Origin: Actinostola sp. cb2023 | Taxonomy: Eukaryota > Cnidaria > Anthozoa > Actiniaria > Actinostolidae | Assembly (NCBI GenBank): GCA_033675265.1 | Contig: JAUJYZ010001354.1 | Span: forward strand, 124,001-188,000 | Length of the DNA stretch: 64,000 nt | Reading direction: 5' to 3' | Shown here: positions 1 to 12,700 of the stretch, piece after piece | How the letters are laid out: each line of letters begins with the position of its first letter | Numbering within the stretch: the first letter of the stretch is position 1 | Translations under genes and position numbers: made by a program | The notes under the pieces: generated by a model | Database searches by the model: none | What the model was told of the DNA's origin: nothing | The model's input: the letters and a program-made list of their open reading frames with translations, nothing else

Positions 1-900
1 ACTTCACATATTCTTCATATTCACATATATTCGATAATTCAGTTGTAAACCTTAAATCTCCAAAGGTATAATACGTCTTAGCATAGTTGGGGCTACACGT
101 TCCCTATTTTTTCCACTCTGTGGTTTTAGGGTTCTCGTGTCAGGCTATGACGTGTAGATTAACTATGTATTATTCTTGTTGAACCATGTACGACATGTAC
201 TAATTGTTGTTGAAATAATCTCGCAATGGCATTGATGGCATTGGCACGGTTGACCCACACGCCCTTTCATTGGCATGGCTGTCCAGAAGAAAATAAAAGG
301 AACTTGGAATATTATATGCGTCGAGCACTTGTACTCTACTATGGTTCCATTTCAGATGTTGAAAGTTAGGATTTGATCATGAAGCAGAGCTCAGCCAGAC
401 AATATGTCAAAGTCCAGTGTACATGTATAGCCCTCACTTGGGAGGAGTCTTGAACTTGAACTCGGCCGTTTTATGAGAGCCTAATATATTGTATAAATGT
501 ATCGGTTGTTTTGATTGCTGTTAATAAATATGTGCGGTTCCCAGCCAGAGCACACAACCACCAAAGGGTGTGGAGTAATGAGTTATTAAAATATTTAGGT
601 GAGAGGTAAATATACAGCAATTTTTTCTCCATATGGAGCTAGTATATTGTTTCTGATGGAATACACAAGAAATAAAATAAAATATTATTATTACTCGGGC
701 CCTTCCGAAGGAAGCCAGAGTTATTTATATTACTTTAGACAATATTACACGAGTCCCAAAATGCATTTCGGTCTTGGAATACACTATTTAGAATGCAGTA
801 TTCAGTATCAACGTTTTTTGAAATAGCTGTAAATGTACCAGTTGCGCGGACAACCTTTTTTGGATTGACTGTTTATGACTGTATGTACAATGTAGTTTTA
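1..900. other. Left edge, no recognised gene
   Basis: AT-rich unique-looking sequence. A 47-codon open frame at 226-369 (plus, MALMALARLTHTPFHWHGC...) ends in TAG. An AATAAA at 523-528 follows, so this could be the last exon of an unknown plus-strand gene that starts outside the window. I do not recognise the peptide and see no strong acceptor before it. Confidence 0.2.
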
Positions 901-918
901 CTATAGTATTGTAGTATT

Positions 919-973
919 GAGGGCCACTAGTTTATCAGCTTTAGCTGTAAAGTGTTTACCCTCTTGAAAGAAA

Positions 974-1006
<33 letters not shown>

Positions 1007-1010
1007 AATA
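919..1010 (+). mobile_element. Non-LTR retroelement 3' tail with hairpin, copy 1
   Basis: GAGGGCCACTAG opens a hairpin closed by ACCCTC at 958-963, followed by GAAAG and a (TTA)n tail at about 976-1005. The same layout recurs at 38223, 55317 and 58561. No coding part is attached. Confidence 0.6.
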
Positions 1011-1099
1011 ATAATAATAATCTTGATGAGTGACTTTGGATAGACAATTTATTAGGAAAACCAGCGATACGATGCGACGTTTCGTTGTCATCATAATAA

Positions 1100-1434
1100 T
1101 ATAATATATAATTATATATAATATAATATACAGCCTTTTGCAAAAATTATGTCGCGACCAAGTATATCAGTATATCAATATATCAAGTGCATTATGGGTA
1201 ATTAAATAATCAACAATTCCTCTTAAAGTGGTTTGACACTAGCAAAGTTGGTGGTTATATTTAGCATAATGTTCGTTTTAGTCTTAAGTTTGTTGTTTGT
1301 AAGTATCTGATGCATATTTTGTAGGAAAACTCTAAAATAGCATTACCCATAATGCACCCAATATATTGATATATTGATATACTTGAGTGCCAGAATATTT
1401 GCAAAGGGCTGTATAATATAATATATAATTATAT
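1100..1434. mobile_element. Foldback element with about 100-bp arms
   Basis: Left arm about 1100-1205 and right arm about 1340-1434 are inverted copies, containing TGCATTATGGGTAAT, repeated TATATCAATATATC and CAGCC(C/T)TTTGCAAA. They end in AT-rich TATAATATATAATTATA. The 135-base core is non-coding. Confidence 0.75.
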
Positions 1435-1505
1435 AGTGCTTGTCCATAGCGCTTTACAATTTCAAGCAGAGCAAAATTGATAACAAAAAAGTAAATAATA
1501 TATAT

Positions 1506-1874
1506 TGTTATATCCCCATAGTCAAACTTGTTTTCTCAATGGTCGAGAGCACGTCACGTGGCAGGCGTCAAATCTTAATAACTCCTGTGCGGGCAATAAG
1601 TTCATGTGATCGAAGCGTGAGAGGGGAATAAACGCACGTGATCAGGTCAAAGTTGATGGAAAATACTTGTGGCGCCGCTGTTAACAACAATTTTTTCAGT
1701 GTTTGAATATGGGGATATAACAAAACACTTAATGACTGTTCCCTCGGAAAAACAGTTATATTATTGTGTTTCCCTCAAATCTCAATGAGGCCCTCGACTT
1801 TGTCTCGGGAAACATTGAGCTTCTCAGGAAACAAAATTAACTGTTTCCCACGGGACCAGTCATTATAAGTGTTT
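1506..1874. mobile_element. Two adjoining foldback structures
   Basis: First pair: TGTTATATCCCCATAGTCAA at 1506 against its inverse ending at 1723. Second pair: AACACTTAATGACTG with CCCTCGG and AAACAGTTA from 1724, against an inverted copy ending at about 1873 (TAACTGTTTCCC, GGGACCAGTCATTA). They share an edge, so this may be one composite MITE. Confidence 0.65.
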
Positions 1875-2071
1875 ATTATATAACAATTTAAAAAACTAAT
1901 ATATAGATTGAATATATGCATGAACCAGATCCTCAGTATTAAATGTCATATATAGAGTGATGAAACAATAGAAAACAAAGGATATTAAATATTAGGTATA
2001 AAGTCGTATATATAATTATTTTAAAATATTCAGTGTGATTTAATATTATTTATTGTTATATTAATTATTAT

Positions 2072-2115
2072 ATGCCAGTCTGCAGTAAATACACTGGTCA
2101 TGTTATTATTATACG
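2072..2115. repeat. Isolated unit of the 41-bp minisatellite
   Basis: One ATGCCAGTCTGCAGTAAATA unit, separated from the main array by about 570 bases of inserted DNA (2111-2664). This shows the array was split by insertion. Confidence 0.8.
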
Positions 2116-2515
2116 ACGCACGGTTTTTGAGTGCAAATACAAGCCTTTTCGAGTGCAAATATACGGCGTTATTGAATGGGTGTTATTACACGGTTCGCAA
2201 ACCGGTTTGCCGAACCAGTTTTATTTTCATTGGGAAAAAGAAAACACACTAAAAAACAATAGAAAAGTACTTCTAAAGGAAATAGGGAAACACACAACAA
2301 CTTTTTATTGAAATCTTTGTAGAAAATAAGACAAAAACAACAATCTTTTTGGTGAAAAAAAAAGCTGAGAAAAGCCAGCGAAAAATCTCTTGGGCATGAG
2401 CGCGCGCTCGATGGCACATCGATTGCGTGATAGCGCGCGCATTCACAAACAAAACACAAAATCAACTTTTGTACGCTAACAAATAAGTGATTTTTGGTTA
2501 ATTTTGTTGTCGTAT
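2111..2515. mobile_element. Possible short-TIR element splitting the 41-bp array
   Basis: Ends ATACGAC and GTCGTAT. The inside holds palindromes: one around GGTTCGCAAACCGGTTTGCC, and paired GCGCGCGCT and GCGCGCGC near 2400-2440. There is no recognisable protein. The short TIR makes this tentative. Confidence 0.4.
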
Positions 2516-2528
2516 AATAAACAATTTA

Positions 2529-2664
2529 TTACAGTTAGAGTTGTGTAATACGGCTGGACATTTTTACTCATCTGCTTGTATTTTGTCTCGCCCTACGGGC
2601 TTGACAAAAGACGGCGAGACTCGTAAAAATATCCAGCCGTATTACACAACTCTAAAGTCTGTAA
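2529..2664. mobile_element. Palindromic MITE, about 136 bp
   Basis: Left arm TTACAGTTAGAGTTGTGTAA with CGGCTGGACATTTTTAC, and right arm its inverse to 2664. The inner stem is TGTCTCGCC and GGCGAGAC. Nearly the whole element can fold into one hairpin. Confidence 0.75.
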
Positions 2665-2685
2665 TAACCTATAATAATTTATTAT

Positions 2686-3609
2686 ATGCCAGTCTGCAGT
2701 AAATACCCTGGTCATGTTATTATTATATGCCAATCTGCAGTAAATACACTGGTCATGTTATTATTATATGCCAGTCTGCAGTAAATACACTGGTCATGTT
2801 ATTAGTATATGCCAGTCTGCAGTAAATAACTCACTGGTCATGTTATTATTATATATGCCAGTCTGCAGTAAATACACTGGTCATGTTATTATTATATGCC
2901 AGTCTGCAGTAAATACACTGGTCATGTTATTATTATATGCCAGTCTGTCTGCAGAAAATACCCTGGTCATGTTATTATTATATGCCAATCTGCAGTAAAT
3001 ACACTGGTCATGTTATTATTATATGCCAGTCTGCAGTAAATACACTGGTCATGTTATTATTATATGCCAGTCTGCAGTAAATACACTCAGGTCATGTTAT
3101 TATTATATGCCAGTCTGCAGTAAATACACTGGTCATGTTATTAAATTATATGCCAGTCTGCAGTAAATACACTGGTCATGTTATTATTATATGCCAGTCT
3201 GCAGTAAATACACTGGTCATGTTATTATTATTTTATGCCAGTCTGCAGTAAATACACTGGTCATGTTATTTATATATGCCAGTCTGCAGTAAATACACTG
3301 GTCGTGTTATACTTTTAAATGCCAGTCTGCAGTAAATACACTGGTCGTGTTATTATTACTTATATGCCAGTCTGCAGTAAAATACACTGGTCATGTTATT
3401 ATTATATGCCAGTCTGCAGTAAATACACTGGTCATGTTATTATTATATGCCAGTCTGCAGTAAATACACTGGTCATGTTATTATTATATGCCAGTCTGCA
3501 GTAAATACACTGGTCATGTTAGGTATGCCAGTTATAGTAGTGTACAGTAAATACACTGGTCGTGTTATTATTACTTATATGCCAGTCTGCAGTAAATACG
3601 CTCTGGTCG
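2686..3609. repeat. 41-bp minisatellite, about 22 units
   Basis: The unit begins ATGCCAGTCTGCAGTAAATA and continues CACTGGTCATGTTATTATTAT. Units vary by one to several bases in the ATT run. It is outside NEK11, about 6 kb past its stop codon. Small open frames over it are products of the repeat. Confidence 0.95.
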
Positions 3610-3619
3610 CCTATAAGCT

Positions 3620-3892
3620 TATACACCTATTTCAAATAACGTTGTCGCGTTCAAAGCAACAAGCGTCAAGCCAAGACCAATGCCTGCTGACAATTATTTA
3701 AATCACAATTGTTTTTACAAGGACTATAATTAACAAAATGTGAACATTTCCACGTGCTTGTTTGCATATCACACTTCGTTCCATAGAAAATAGGTCTGAT
3801 TTGAATAATTTGCCAACACAAAACCAGCATTCAGGTCTTGGCTTGACGGTTGTTGCTTTGAACGCGACAACGTTATTTGAAATAGGTGTATA
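3620..3892. mobile_element. Foldback MITE with about 65-bp TIRs
   Basis: Arms 3620-3684 and 3828-3892 are near-perfect inverted copies (TATACACCTATTTCAAATAA ... CGTCAAGCCAAGACC). The 143-base core is non-coding. The left arm starts right after the 41-bp array. Confidence 0.8.
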
Positions 3893-4970
3893 TAATCATG
3901 CAACAACAGCAAGGAACCATACAAGCACAAACTTTATACTTTAATACGTCAACTGCGATCATCCAAGTAACAACAGAGGTCAGATGTTTGCAAAACATTG
4001 AAACAGATATAAGTTAAGATTAAGTTAATTAAAAGCTTAAATGAGATCGAACATGATTTATTACAATGTTTACCTGAACTTCTGAAAACGATCATCGTCC
4101 TGAAACAACTCCCTCATATTGAGTGTAGCGCCTTTGGTTTTGTAGTGGTTTTGAAGGGCTGTCCACTCAGCACATCGACTAAGAGAAGTCATTGCTACTA
4201 TAATGCTAGTGTCTTACGTGTGTAGTAGACAACATGGACGACCACTACAAACCACAGGGAACCCAAGGACTTCATGCACAGGTATCCCAAGTTCAATAGT
4301 AGTGTCGATCAAAATACAGTAAATGTATGGCGTCTTTTTTAAAAACGCTATAATCATTTGGTAAAAATTCAGTTTGAATAAAATATCGAAAACACTAACT
4401 TGTTTGTAGTCATCTCTTCTGTGTCCGAGCCGATTTTAAGCCGTATCTGTTCAGTTTTTGGTGAGTTACAGTCGATTTGGTTTGTCAGGTAAAAACCTTT
4501 CTAGCCTGCGAACAGGTTTTTTTTGGTACTTTTCAATATCTCAATTCATTTTTTCGGAAGAAACCACGCCGTCACCTGTAGAGTAGTTTTCTTTTGAGTG
4601 GGAAACCTATGGTACCGTGACATTCAAATGGCTTCCTTTCTGAACCAATCACTGAATGCGTGCAGATGCATGCACCTAGCTCGTCCAATCAAACTCTTTC
4701 AATACGCGAAAACGTAGTTTTACATTACATTTTCAGCCTTTGTGTTTTTGTTTTCTTAAATTTTATATATAGATATGTTCGTTTTATTTTATTGATATTG
4801 TTTATAACAATAGAGTTGATGTCGCGGGCGTATATGTTTTTGGCCCTTCTCAGAGCTCATTTTAACCCTCGCCCCGCCCAAGAACATCAACTCTATTACT
4901 ATTATAATCATTTCATCGGGCATTTAGAAAAGGCCTCAAAGACAGTAAGCGACATTTTGAACACTACCGG
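3893..4970. other. Intergenic, no gene seen
   Basis: Mixed AT-rich sequence with scattered stop codons in all frames. The open frame at 4660-5061 runs into the foldback at 4975 and has no recognisable domain. Confidence 0.5.
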
Positions 4971-4974
4971 CGTC

Positions 4975-6560
4975 TGTACAGGACCCGAAATGATCCCTGG
5001 CTCCGAAATGATCCCTGGCCCCGAAATGATCCCCAAAGTGGTTAAACTGGCTCCGAAATGATCCCGGACCCGAAATGATCCCCAGACTGGCTCTGAAATG
5101 ATCCCCAGTGAAATTCAGGAATGGTTGAATTCAGTCCCGTAGATTCATTCCTTGGCCAACAAATTCTCAATGAAAATTATTATAGCGTTTATTTATTTTA
5201 TTGAACAACTGGACGAGATTACATGTATACTTTTTATCAACTGTATTTTAATTGAATTGTAATGATACTCAAAGGAGGATATCGACAATTATTAATAAAT
5301 GAAAATACACATCACTCTGTCACATTAAACCCAAATCAACCAATCAGAATGGACCTTTGTTCCCCCACGCCTGAAATGGACAAGATACGATTACGAAATC
5401 AAAACATTTTTACATGAAAGATAAGATGATCAAACCACTGAATGAATAAAATTCAAGAATCAGAATCTCTATCACGTGTATATATATCTCAGACAAGCTA
5501 TGAATAGAGAAGAGTGTCGCAGTCCAGGGTCGCAGTTTACTGGGAAGAATCTCAAGAGTGTCGCAGTCCAGGGTCGCATATTTTACTGGGATAAAGATTT
5601 CAATTATTTTATTCACACATATAAAGAATTCTTTTATATTTTATACTTTTATATTTTTATAAAAGAATTCTTTTATATTTTTTTTATTTTTATAAAGAAT
5701 TATTTTATATTTTACTACTTTATATATTTTTTTATATAAAGAATTATTTTAATCACACATATATATTCATGTAAACATTAAATACACCACATTTTCTTTA
5801 AAGCCCTTTAAACTCCCATGCAAAAATATAGGACGGCACTTCACTTGGTTGATCGAACCAAATGACTAGTTTATGATTGATATTCTTACAATATTTCGGC
5901 CTAGCTTGTAATATTGTGAAATTACTGTTACATGATTTAATACTGACGATTCTGCAATATAGGGTCGTCTCGTAGACGAAAATCATACTCGCTGTCCAGA
6001 AGCATACTGTAAGAGTATTGAGACAAAGAAGGAAGAAGTAGATTAGATTATAACACTAATAATAATATCGGGACTTTGGTACACATACAATGTACATGAG
6101 TTTAATCCAATAATATTTTACAGAAGTTCATAATAATTAAATGTATATGAATGAAACTATAACTATAGGCATAGCACTTTGACTATGTAAGAATATAACT
6201 AATAAATTATCCAAAGAAACATCTAGACGTTCACAATAGATTCGTAACATTTCGTTGATGATTTGATATATATTAGAAAAAGAAAGGAAGAAAGAAAGAG
6301 AGAGAGAGAAAGGCGAAAGGAAGGAGTCAGAAATGCGAAAGGAAAAACCCACAGAAACAGAAGAAACAGTCAAAAGAGAAAAAGAAAGGAACGGGACTGA
6401 ATACAACCATTCCCGAATTTCACTGGGGATCATTTCAGAGCCAGTCTGGGGTTCATTTCGGGTCCGGGATCATTTCGGAGCCAGTCTAGACACTTTGGGG
6501 ATCATTTCGGGGCCAGGGATCATTTCGGAGCCAGGGAGGGATTTCGGGTCGGTCTGTACA
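4975..6560. mobile_element. 1.6-kb foldback element with motif-repeat TIRs
   Basis: Arms of about 170 bases, 4975-5142 and about 6391-6560, are inverted copies built from short direct repeats of GGCTCCGAAATGATCCC. The core holds two copies of GAGTGTCGCAGTCCAGGGTC (5511-5575) and a very AT-rich stretch at 5610-5765. No transposase is visible. Confidence 0.75.
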
Positions 6561-7397
6561 CGTCGCGTCGACAATTATTTCAGTTGAAAATGTTTACATA
6601 ATTAAAACTTTGGAGAAAACTGCAAAATTTGTCAAAACAATCTTTGCACCAAAGTTCTCTTGAAAGGAAAACTAACAGAATTAACCATCAACAGCAAAGA
6701 AATAGTCCGGTTTTGAAAGCACTAATTTTCCATTTATTTTGCAATTACTGAACTGGAAGTTTTGGCACCAATTTAAATTGCATGAATTAGATTGAGCGGC
6801 TCGCAGTCCGCAGCCCGCAGACCGCGTTTTAACGACAGACCTTTAATACATTCACTTCGCCGCCTGGAATGGATCTACTACGGACTGTTACAGCTCTGAT
6901 ACCGGTCAAGGCACTTGCTGTGAGATCCTTCTTCTGGTTTGTTTTAAACTCTGCATAAAATCTGCGAAGAATGCTGCTCAATTCTGTCACATGATATTCG
7001 TCTCGGCGCTTCAGTCACTGAACTTTTTCATTCCCACAAAGTTTGTTTACTCGTGTTTTGGGGCATGAATTCTTCTTCGAGTTTCTGTAAGTCCTATTCA
7101 TCTAGCTGAGAAGACTGTGAATTTGCTTCTTCGTTAGTTTTTTTTAGCTATTTTGTCGTTATAAAGCACAAAAACAATAGCTGACTCTCGAGTCAAAGTG
7201 CTGCCAGCCAAGAAATAACGGCGCGAACATTTGAATGGTTTGCCGTTCTGATTGGCTTAGAGCTGGGGTTTAAAATACATTTAATATACATTTTAGATCG
7301 CTGATTTCACCATTTTAGACCGCAAAATACGCCACAATGCCCGATGAAATGATTATAATACAGGTTAGGCGCATGCAGAAGTAGCCACTAGTAATAG
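6561..7397. other. Intergenic, no gene seen
   Basis: No open frame with a recognisable product on either strand. A GC-rich patch at 6795-6830 (GCAGTCCGCAGCCCGCAGAC) is the only local feature. Confidence 0.5.
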
Positions 7398-7627
7398 TAC
7401 TCCAGTTTCGAGTTGTTTAGACACTGCTGTACTTCTTGACAAAAGACGCATTTGCTCAGCCTTAGCCTCAATCCAGAGAATAACCCGTGGAATTAAAAAA
7501 ATTATTCTATTGTCCTATGTCAACATTTTTCACATTCTCGTTGGTATTTGTGAATAATTTACGCTGAATTGAAGGCTGAGCAAATGCGTCTTTTGTCAAG
7601 GTGCGTAAACAACTCGAAACTGGAGTA
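7398..7627. mobile_element. Foldback MITE, 230 bp
   Basis: Outer TIR TACTCCAGTTTCGAGTTGTT against its inverse ending at 7627, continued by CTTGACAAAAGACGCATTTG and its inverse. The loop is about 100 bases and non-coding. Confidence 0.75.
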
Positions 7628-9510
7628 TTGAGACAGCTAGTCCAAGGAAGCAGCACGCGGTGTCGTGTATTTGATTTTCAAGTTGAAATCTCCCGTCAAA
7701 GTTGCATTACATTATTTGAACTATGCATGTTGGACTCACTGGCGACTTTTCCATGTGGTCTATTGCTGCCCGTTATACCGCAGCTAATTTCAATAAACGT
7801 TGTCGCATCGATCGAGCCAAAGCGATAGGCGAAAGTCAAGTTTTGTCTGGTTTGCTCAAAATAGTTTAAAAATTCACAAACTCCTCACATGGATTGAACG
7901 CTATGGACCTACATGTATAGGGTGGTTTTAATTTGTTTGTGTTTTTAGATTTCGTAATGATCTCACTTCTATCGCCCATCGCATTTTGCCAATCGCCTTT
8001 TGCATTATTGCCTTTGGCTCCGACATTTTTTTAAACATTACGTATACGCGCTGCAGTCTGGAGCGCATTTGAAATTAGTTATGCAGAAAAACGCCAGCAC
8101 TCGCAACGGAGCAGTTATGCTTTGTCAATAATCCATATCGATTTTACTTCACTTCTGCGGTCCCTCTTTTTGGGCTCAAATTTGGGGAGGGTCAACATCT
8201 TTGAGACTGTAAACCGGGGAAGGGACATCAATTATGGGTGAAGCTTCCTCTAGTCTTTCTAAACTTTCCCTAATTGTACATGTATATTACAAATTATTTA
8301 AAGAGGCGGCTGGTCACAAAATGCGAAAACAAATTAAGAACCATTCACGAACACTGCAAGGATGTTATAAAGGATTGTCAACACATTGAAGTATTTCATT
8401 AATGGTGATTCGCTGTTCAATGTTTGCCGTTGTGATATTACCCTGGGCGCCAAGAGGTTTTGAGAAGTTTCACAATTTAGAGAGTAGTTTTTCGTTCTAA
8501 ATGTATAAATTGTACATGCAGCACGGTAACACACATTTTTATCCTACTATTTATACTGTACAATATCCTAAAATCTTTGAACACAATACTGCACTGCGTT
8601 ATTTGTTGGATAAATCCTCACCCAAGTTGATGTTCAACAAATGTACCAACTGGATAAAGCAACCGGAACCTGTATAATTTATAGCAGTTTCCAACAACCA
8701 CAGTTTAGAGTGCAAGCAATATATCCGTGAAACAGTACTATGTAATTAGCAGTAATTCGTACTAAATAGCACTGATGAAACAATAGAAATAGCAGCTTAT
8801 TTAAAAATAATAATAATAATAATAATGTTTATTGCTTATATTGCGCATTTTAACATTTGAATATGATCAAATGCGCATTACACAACACTAGAAAAAAATA
8901 CTACTGTTTCACGAATACTCACGTTTAAGTATAGGTGATAGTCTCATGCTTTCCATGAGATATTTTGGTACTTTGCTAAATAAATTTAACGCATGATGCT
9001 TACATCATTGTATGGGTTCCTTGTTGGGAGTCGAGGAGAAGAGAGGAATGCAGCCTAAGGCCCGGCCTACTGCTGGTAACCATACTGATTCACACAGGAA
9101 AAACAAAGGATTTCAGTGCTTAATTTCTAAAATAATTATTTTTGTGAATAGCAGTGACAGCTGTCTCTGATATTATAGACTGCTAGCAGTCTCTAGCTCT
9201 CCCATCCAGTCTTATCAAATGAGAGAAATAACAATCCTGAGCGCGTGAAGCAAGAATGAGGAGAAGGGGAGAGGGGGAGAGGATGAACTGCAGACATACC
9301 ATCCCAACGCAAAATTCCTATTGGTCGAAAATCAACCATCGTTACGTGTCATTGAAACTATCCCTTCATTGACTTGGGTATTTGTTGACTTTCTTAGTTT
9401 AGATCTAGTGTAAATAGATCCAATGTAGCCACCAATCCTACAGTACAATACGTACTACTGGTGATATAACAGTCTCTCCTATACAGCTGCAATGTCGTGT
9501 AGTAAAATCA
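7628..9510. other. Region 3' of NEK11
   Basis: Probably includes the NEK11 3' UTR next to 9510. A reverse-oriented (AAT)n retroelement tail lies at about 8808-8826. The stretch TACCCTGGGCGCCAAGAGGTTTTGA near 8440 resembles the arms of the inverted-repeat element at 18367-21934 (CCCTGGGTGCCAGAGG), so a fragment of that family may be here. No other gene seen. Confidence 0.45.
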
Positions 9511-9712
9511 TCATGTCAAAGCAGCTATTTCTGCTTGTTTTTCCATGAAAAGTAGCTGATCAACAAGAAAACAGTCTCTTGGGTTTGTCACTAGTTTACT
9601 CAAACCAACCATGACAGACTCCTCATTGTGCAACTCTTCCCCAAACCGAGCATCCTTTAAATATTTGTACACTTGCTGGAAAGAGTCTTGGCCGAGAAGT
9701 TTTATGCATTCA
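9511..9712 (-). CDS. NEK11: NEK11 exon 17 (C-terminus, stop)
   Basis: 202 bases encoding residues 527-592 and a TGA stop at 9513-9511. It reads ECIKLLGQDSFQQVYKYLKDA, then NPRDCFLVDQLLFMEKQ. Human NEK11 has AMQKLGTEVFEEVYNYLKRA and SDCFEVDQLLYFEEQ at this place. The acceptor is CGTTGTCTTTAG. The first T completes Ser526. Confidence 0.92.
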
Positions 9713-12700
9713 CTAAAGACAACGTTAAGGAAAAACAGACGTTAGATACATTACGTTGGGAGTATCCAGTAAAAGCTGTACCAGAAAAAGAAACACATTC
9801 TCTGGAATTGTTATTCTGAAATAAATCGATCAATACTGAAACAACAACAATCAACAATTTGGTTGGGAAATTTAGCATTTCCATGGTATTACAGTTTTCG
9901 TCTTGGGAATTTCTCAGCGAATTGTACGTGTTGGTGCCTTCTTTTTTTTCTGGGGAGGGGGGGGGGATCTAGGAAATGATAAGTTTCTAGCAAGAAGAAC
10001 GAACAGCGTTTTCTTCCGATGATGACGGTTGTGTGCCACTTGTACGTATCCGAGATCCATAGTTTCTAATCAACAAAAAGTGAGATTTCTTCCAAAAAAC
10101 CAGCTTCTTATGATTCTAATTGTTGATGGATAAAGGATACCTTTTTAACGTTGATATTTTTTGTTCTGTAATACTTTTTGTCATTCCTTGTCCAAACACT
10201 TCATCTGATAGTGAGTAGTCGAGATCACAGTCAGTTGAATCAAGCGCTTTCTTCAGATGCCCAACTAGAGCTCCAAAGTCATCTTCATCGTTGTTTAAGG
10301 TTTTCTCATCATCACTGTCACTTAACTCGAATTCATTTTCAAACTGTGAATAGTATGTTTCGGCCAAGTATGCATCCTCAGGAATATCAGCAACCACAGT
10401 ATAATCGAGAGTATCATCTGTAGAAAATAGCAATCAATATATAAGAATCCCAAAAGTCACTTAGATCGAGTTTATGGTCACCTCTTCAATGTTGTAAATA
10501 ATACTGCATTCATGTATCGTGCACCATTTGTCCTTTCATTCCATTGTTGATATTATAAAACAAGCTAACATGTTCTCAGACTATCAGCTTGATTTTAGGT
10601 GATAATTGATGGATGGATGGATGAATGATGGTGATAAGAACACTACCAATACTCAACCTTAAAAATCTCACTAGAGATTATTGGTTACAATGTATCAGTT
10701 ATATTGGATCAATGAATGGATTTTCATTTAAAACTCTAGCTTGCCATTTCCATCGTGCATTTGCAGCGAAAAAGAAGAATTCGAAACAAGATACAACTCT
10801 CTTCTTTCATTTCTATGACGTGACTTTCCACCCAAGACAGTCAACTGCCACTACAACGATTCAGCACCATCACCCAAGACAGTCAACTGGTATTATACAA
10901 CGATTCAGCACCATCACCCAAGACAGTCAACTGCCACTACAACGATTCAGCACCATAACCCAAGACAGTCAACTGGTATTATACAACGATTCTGCACCAT
11001 CACCCAAGACAGTCAACTGCCACTACAACGATTCAGCACCATCACCCAAGACAGTCAACTGGTATTATACAACGATTCTGCACCATCACCCAAGACAGTC
11101 AACTGCCACTACAACGATTCAGCACCATCACCCAAGACAGGCAACTGGTATTATACAACGATTCAGCACCATCACCCAAGACAGTCAACTGCCACTACAA
11201 CGATTCAGCACCATCACCCAAGACAGTCAACTGCCACTACAACGATTCAGCACCATCACCCAAGACAGTCAACTGGTACTACAACGATTCAGCACCATCA
11301 CCCAAGACAGTCAACTGGTACTACAACGATTCAGCACCATCACCACCCAAGACAGTCAACTGGTACTATAACGATTCAGCACCATCACCCAAGACAGTCG
11401 ACTGGCACTACAACGATTCAGCACCATCACCCAAGACAGTCAACTGTAACGATTCAGCACCATCACCCAAGACAGTCGACTGGTACTACAACGATTCAGC
11501 ACCATCACCCAAGACAGTCAACTGGTACTACAACGATTCAGCACCATCACCCAAGACAGTCACCCAAGACCCAAGACAGTCAACTGGTACTACATCGATT
11601 CAGCACCATCACCCAAGACAGTCAACTGCCACTACAACGATTCAGCACCATCACCCAAGACAGTCAACTGCCACTACATCGATTCAGTACCATCACCCAA
11701 GACAGTCAACTGGTACTACAACGATTCAACACCATCACCCAAGACAGTCAACTGGTACTACAACGATTCAGCACCATCACCCAAGACAGTCAACTGGACT
11801 ACATCGATTCAGCACCATCACCCAAGACAGTCAACTGGTACTACAACGATTCAACACCATCACCCAAGACAGTCAACTGGTACTACAACGATTCAGCACC
11901 ATCACCCAAGACAGTCAACTGGTACTACAACACCATCACCAAAGACAGTCAACTGGTACTACATCGATTCAGCACCATCACCCAAGACAGTCAACTGGTA
12001 CTACAACGATTCAGCACCATCACCCAAGACAGTCAACTGGTACTACAACGATTCAGCACCATCACCCAAGACAGTCAACTGGCACTACATCGATTCAGCA
12101 CCATCACCCAAGACAGTCAACTGGTACTACAACGATTCAGCACCATCACCCAAGACAGTCAACTGGCACTACATCGATTCAGCACCATCACCCAAGACAG
12201 TCAACTGGTACTACATCGATTCAGCACCATCACCCAAGACAGTCAACTGGTACTACATCGATTCAACACCATCACCCAAGACAGTCAACTGGTACTACAC
12301 ATCGATTCAGCACCATCACCCAAGACAGTCAACTGGTACTACATCGATTCAGCACCATCACCCAAGACAGTCAACTGGTACTACATCGATTCAGCATCAT
12401 CACCCAAGGCAGTCAACTGGTACTACATGTACATCAGCACCATCACCCAAGACAGTCAACTGGTACTACATCGATTCAGCACCATCACCCAAGACAGTCA
12501 ACTGGTACTACATCGATTCAGCACCATCACCCAAGACAGTCAACTGGTACTACACGTACATCACCCAAGACAGTCAACTGTTACTACATCGATTCAGCAC
12601 CATCACCCAAGACAGTCAACTGGTACTACAACGATTCAACACCATCACCCGCAGTCAACTGGTACTACATCGATTCAGCACCATCACCCAAGACAGTCAA

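Noticed and set aside
10178..10423. Plus-strand frame opposite NEK11 exon 16
   Set aside because: Shadow of the minus-strand exon, which has clear homology and splice sites.
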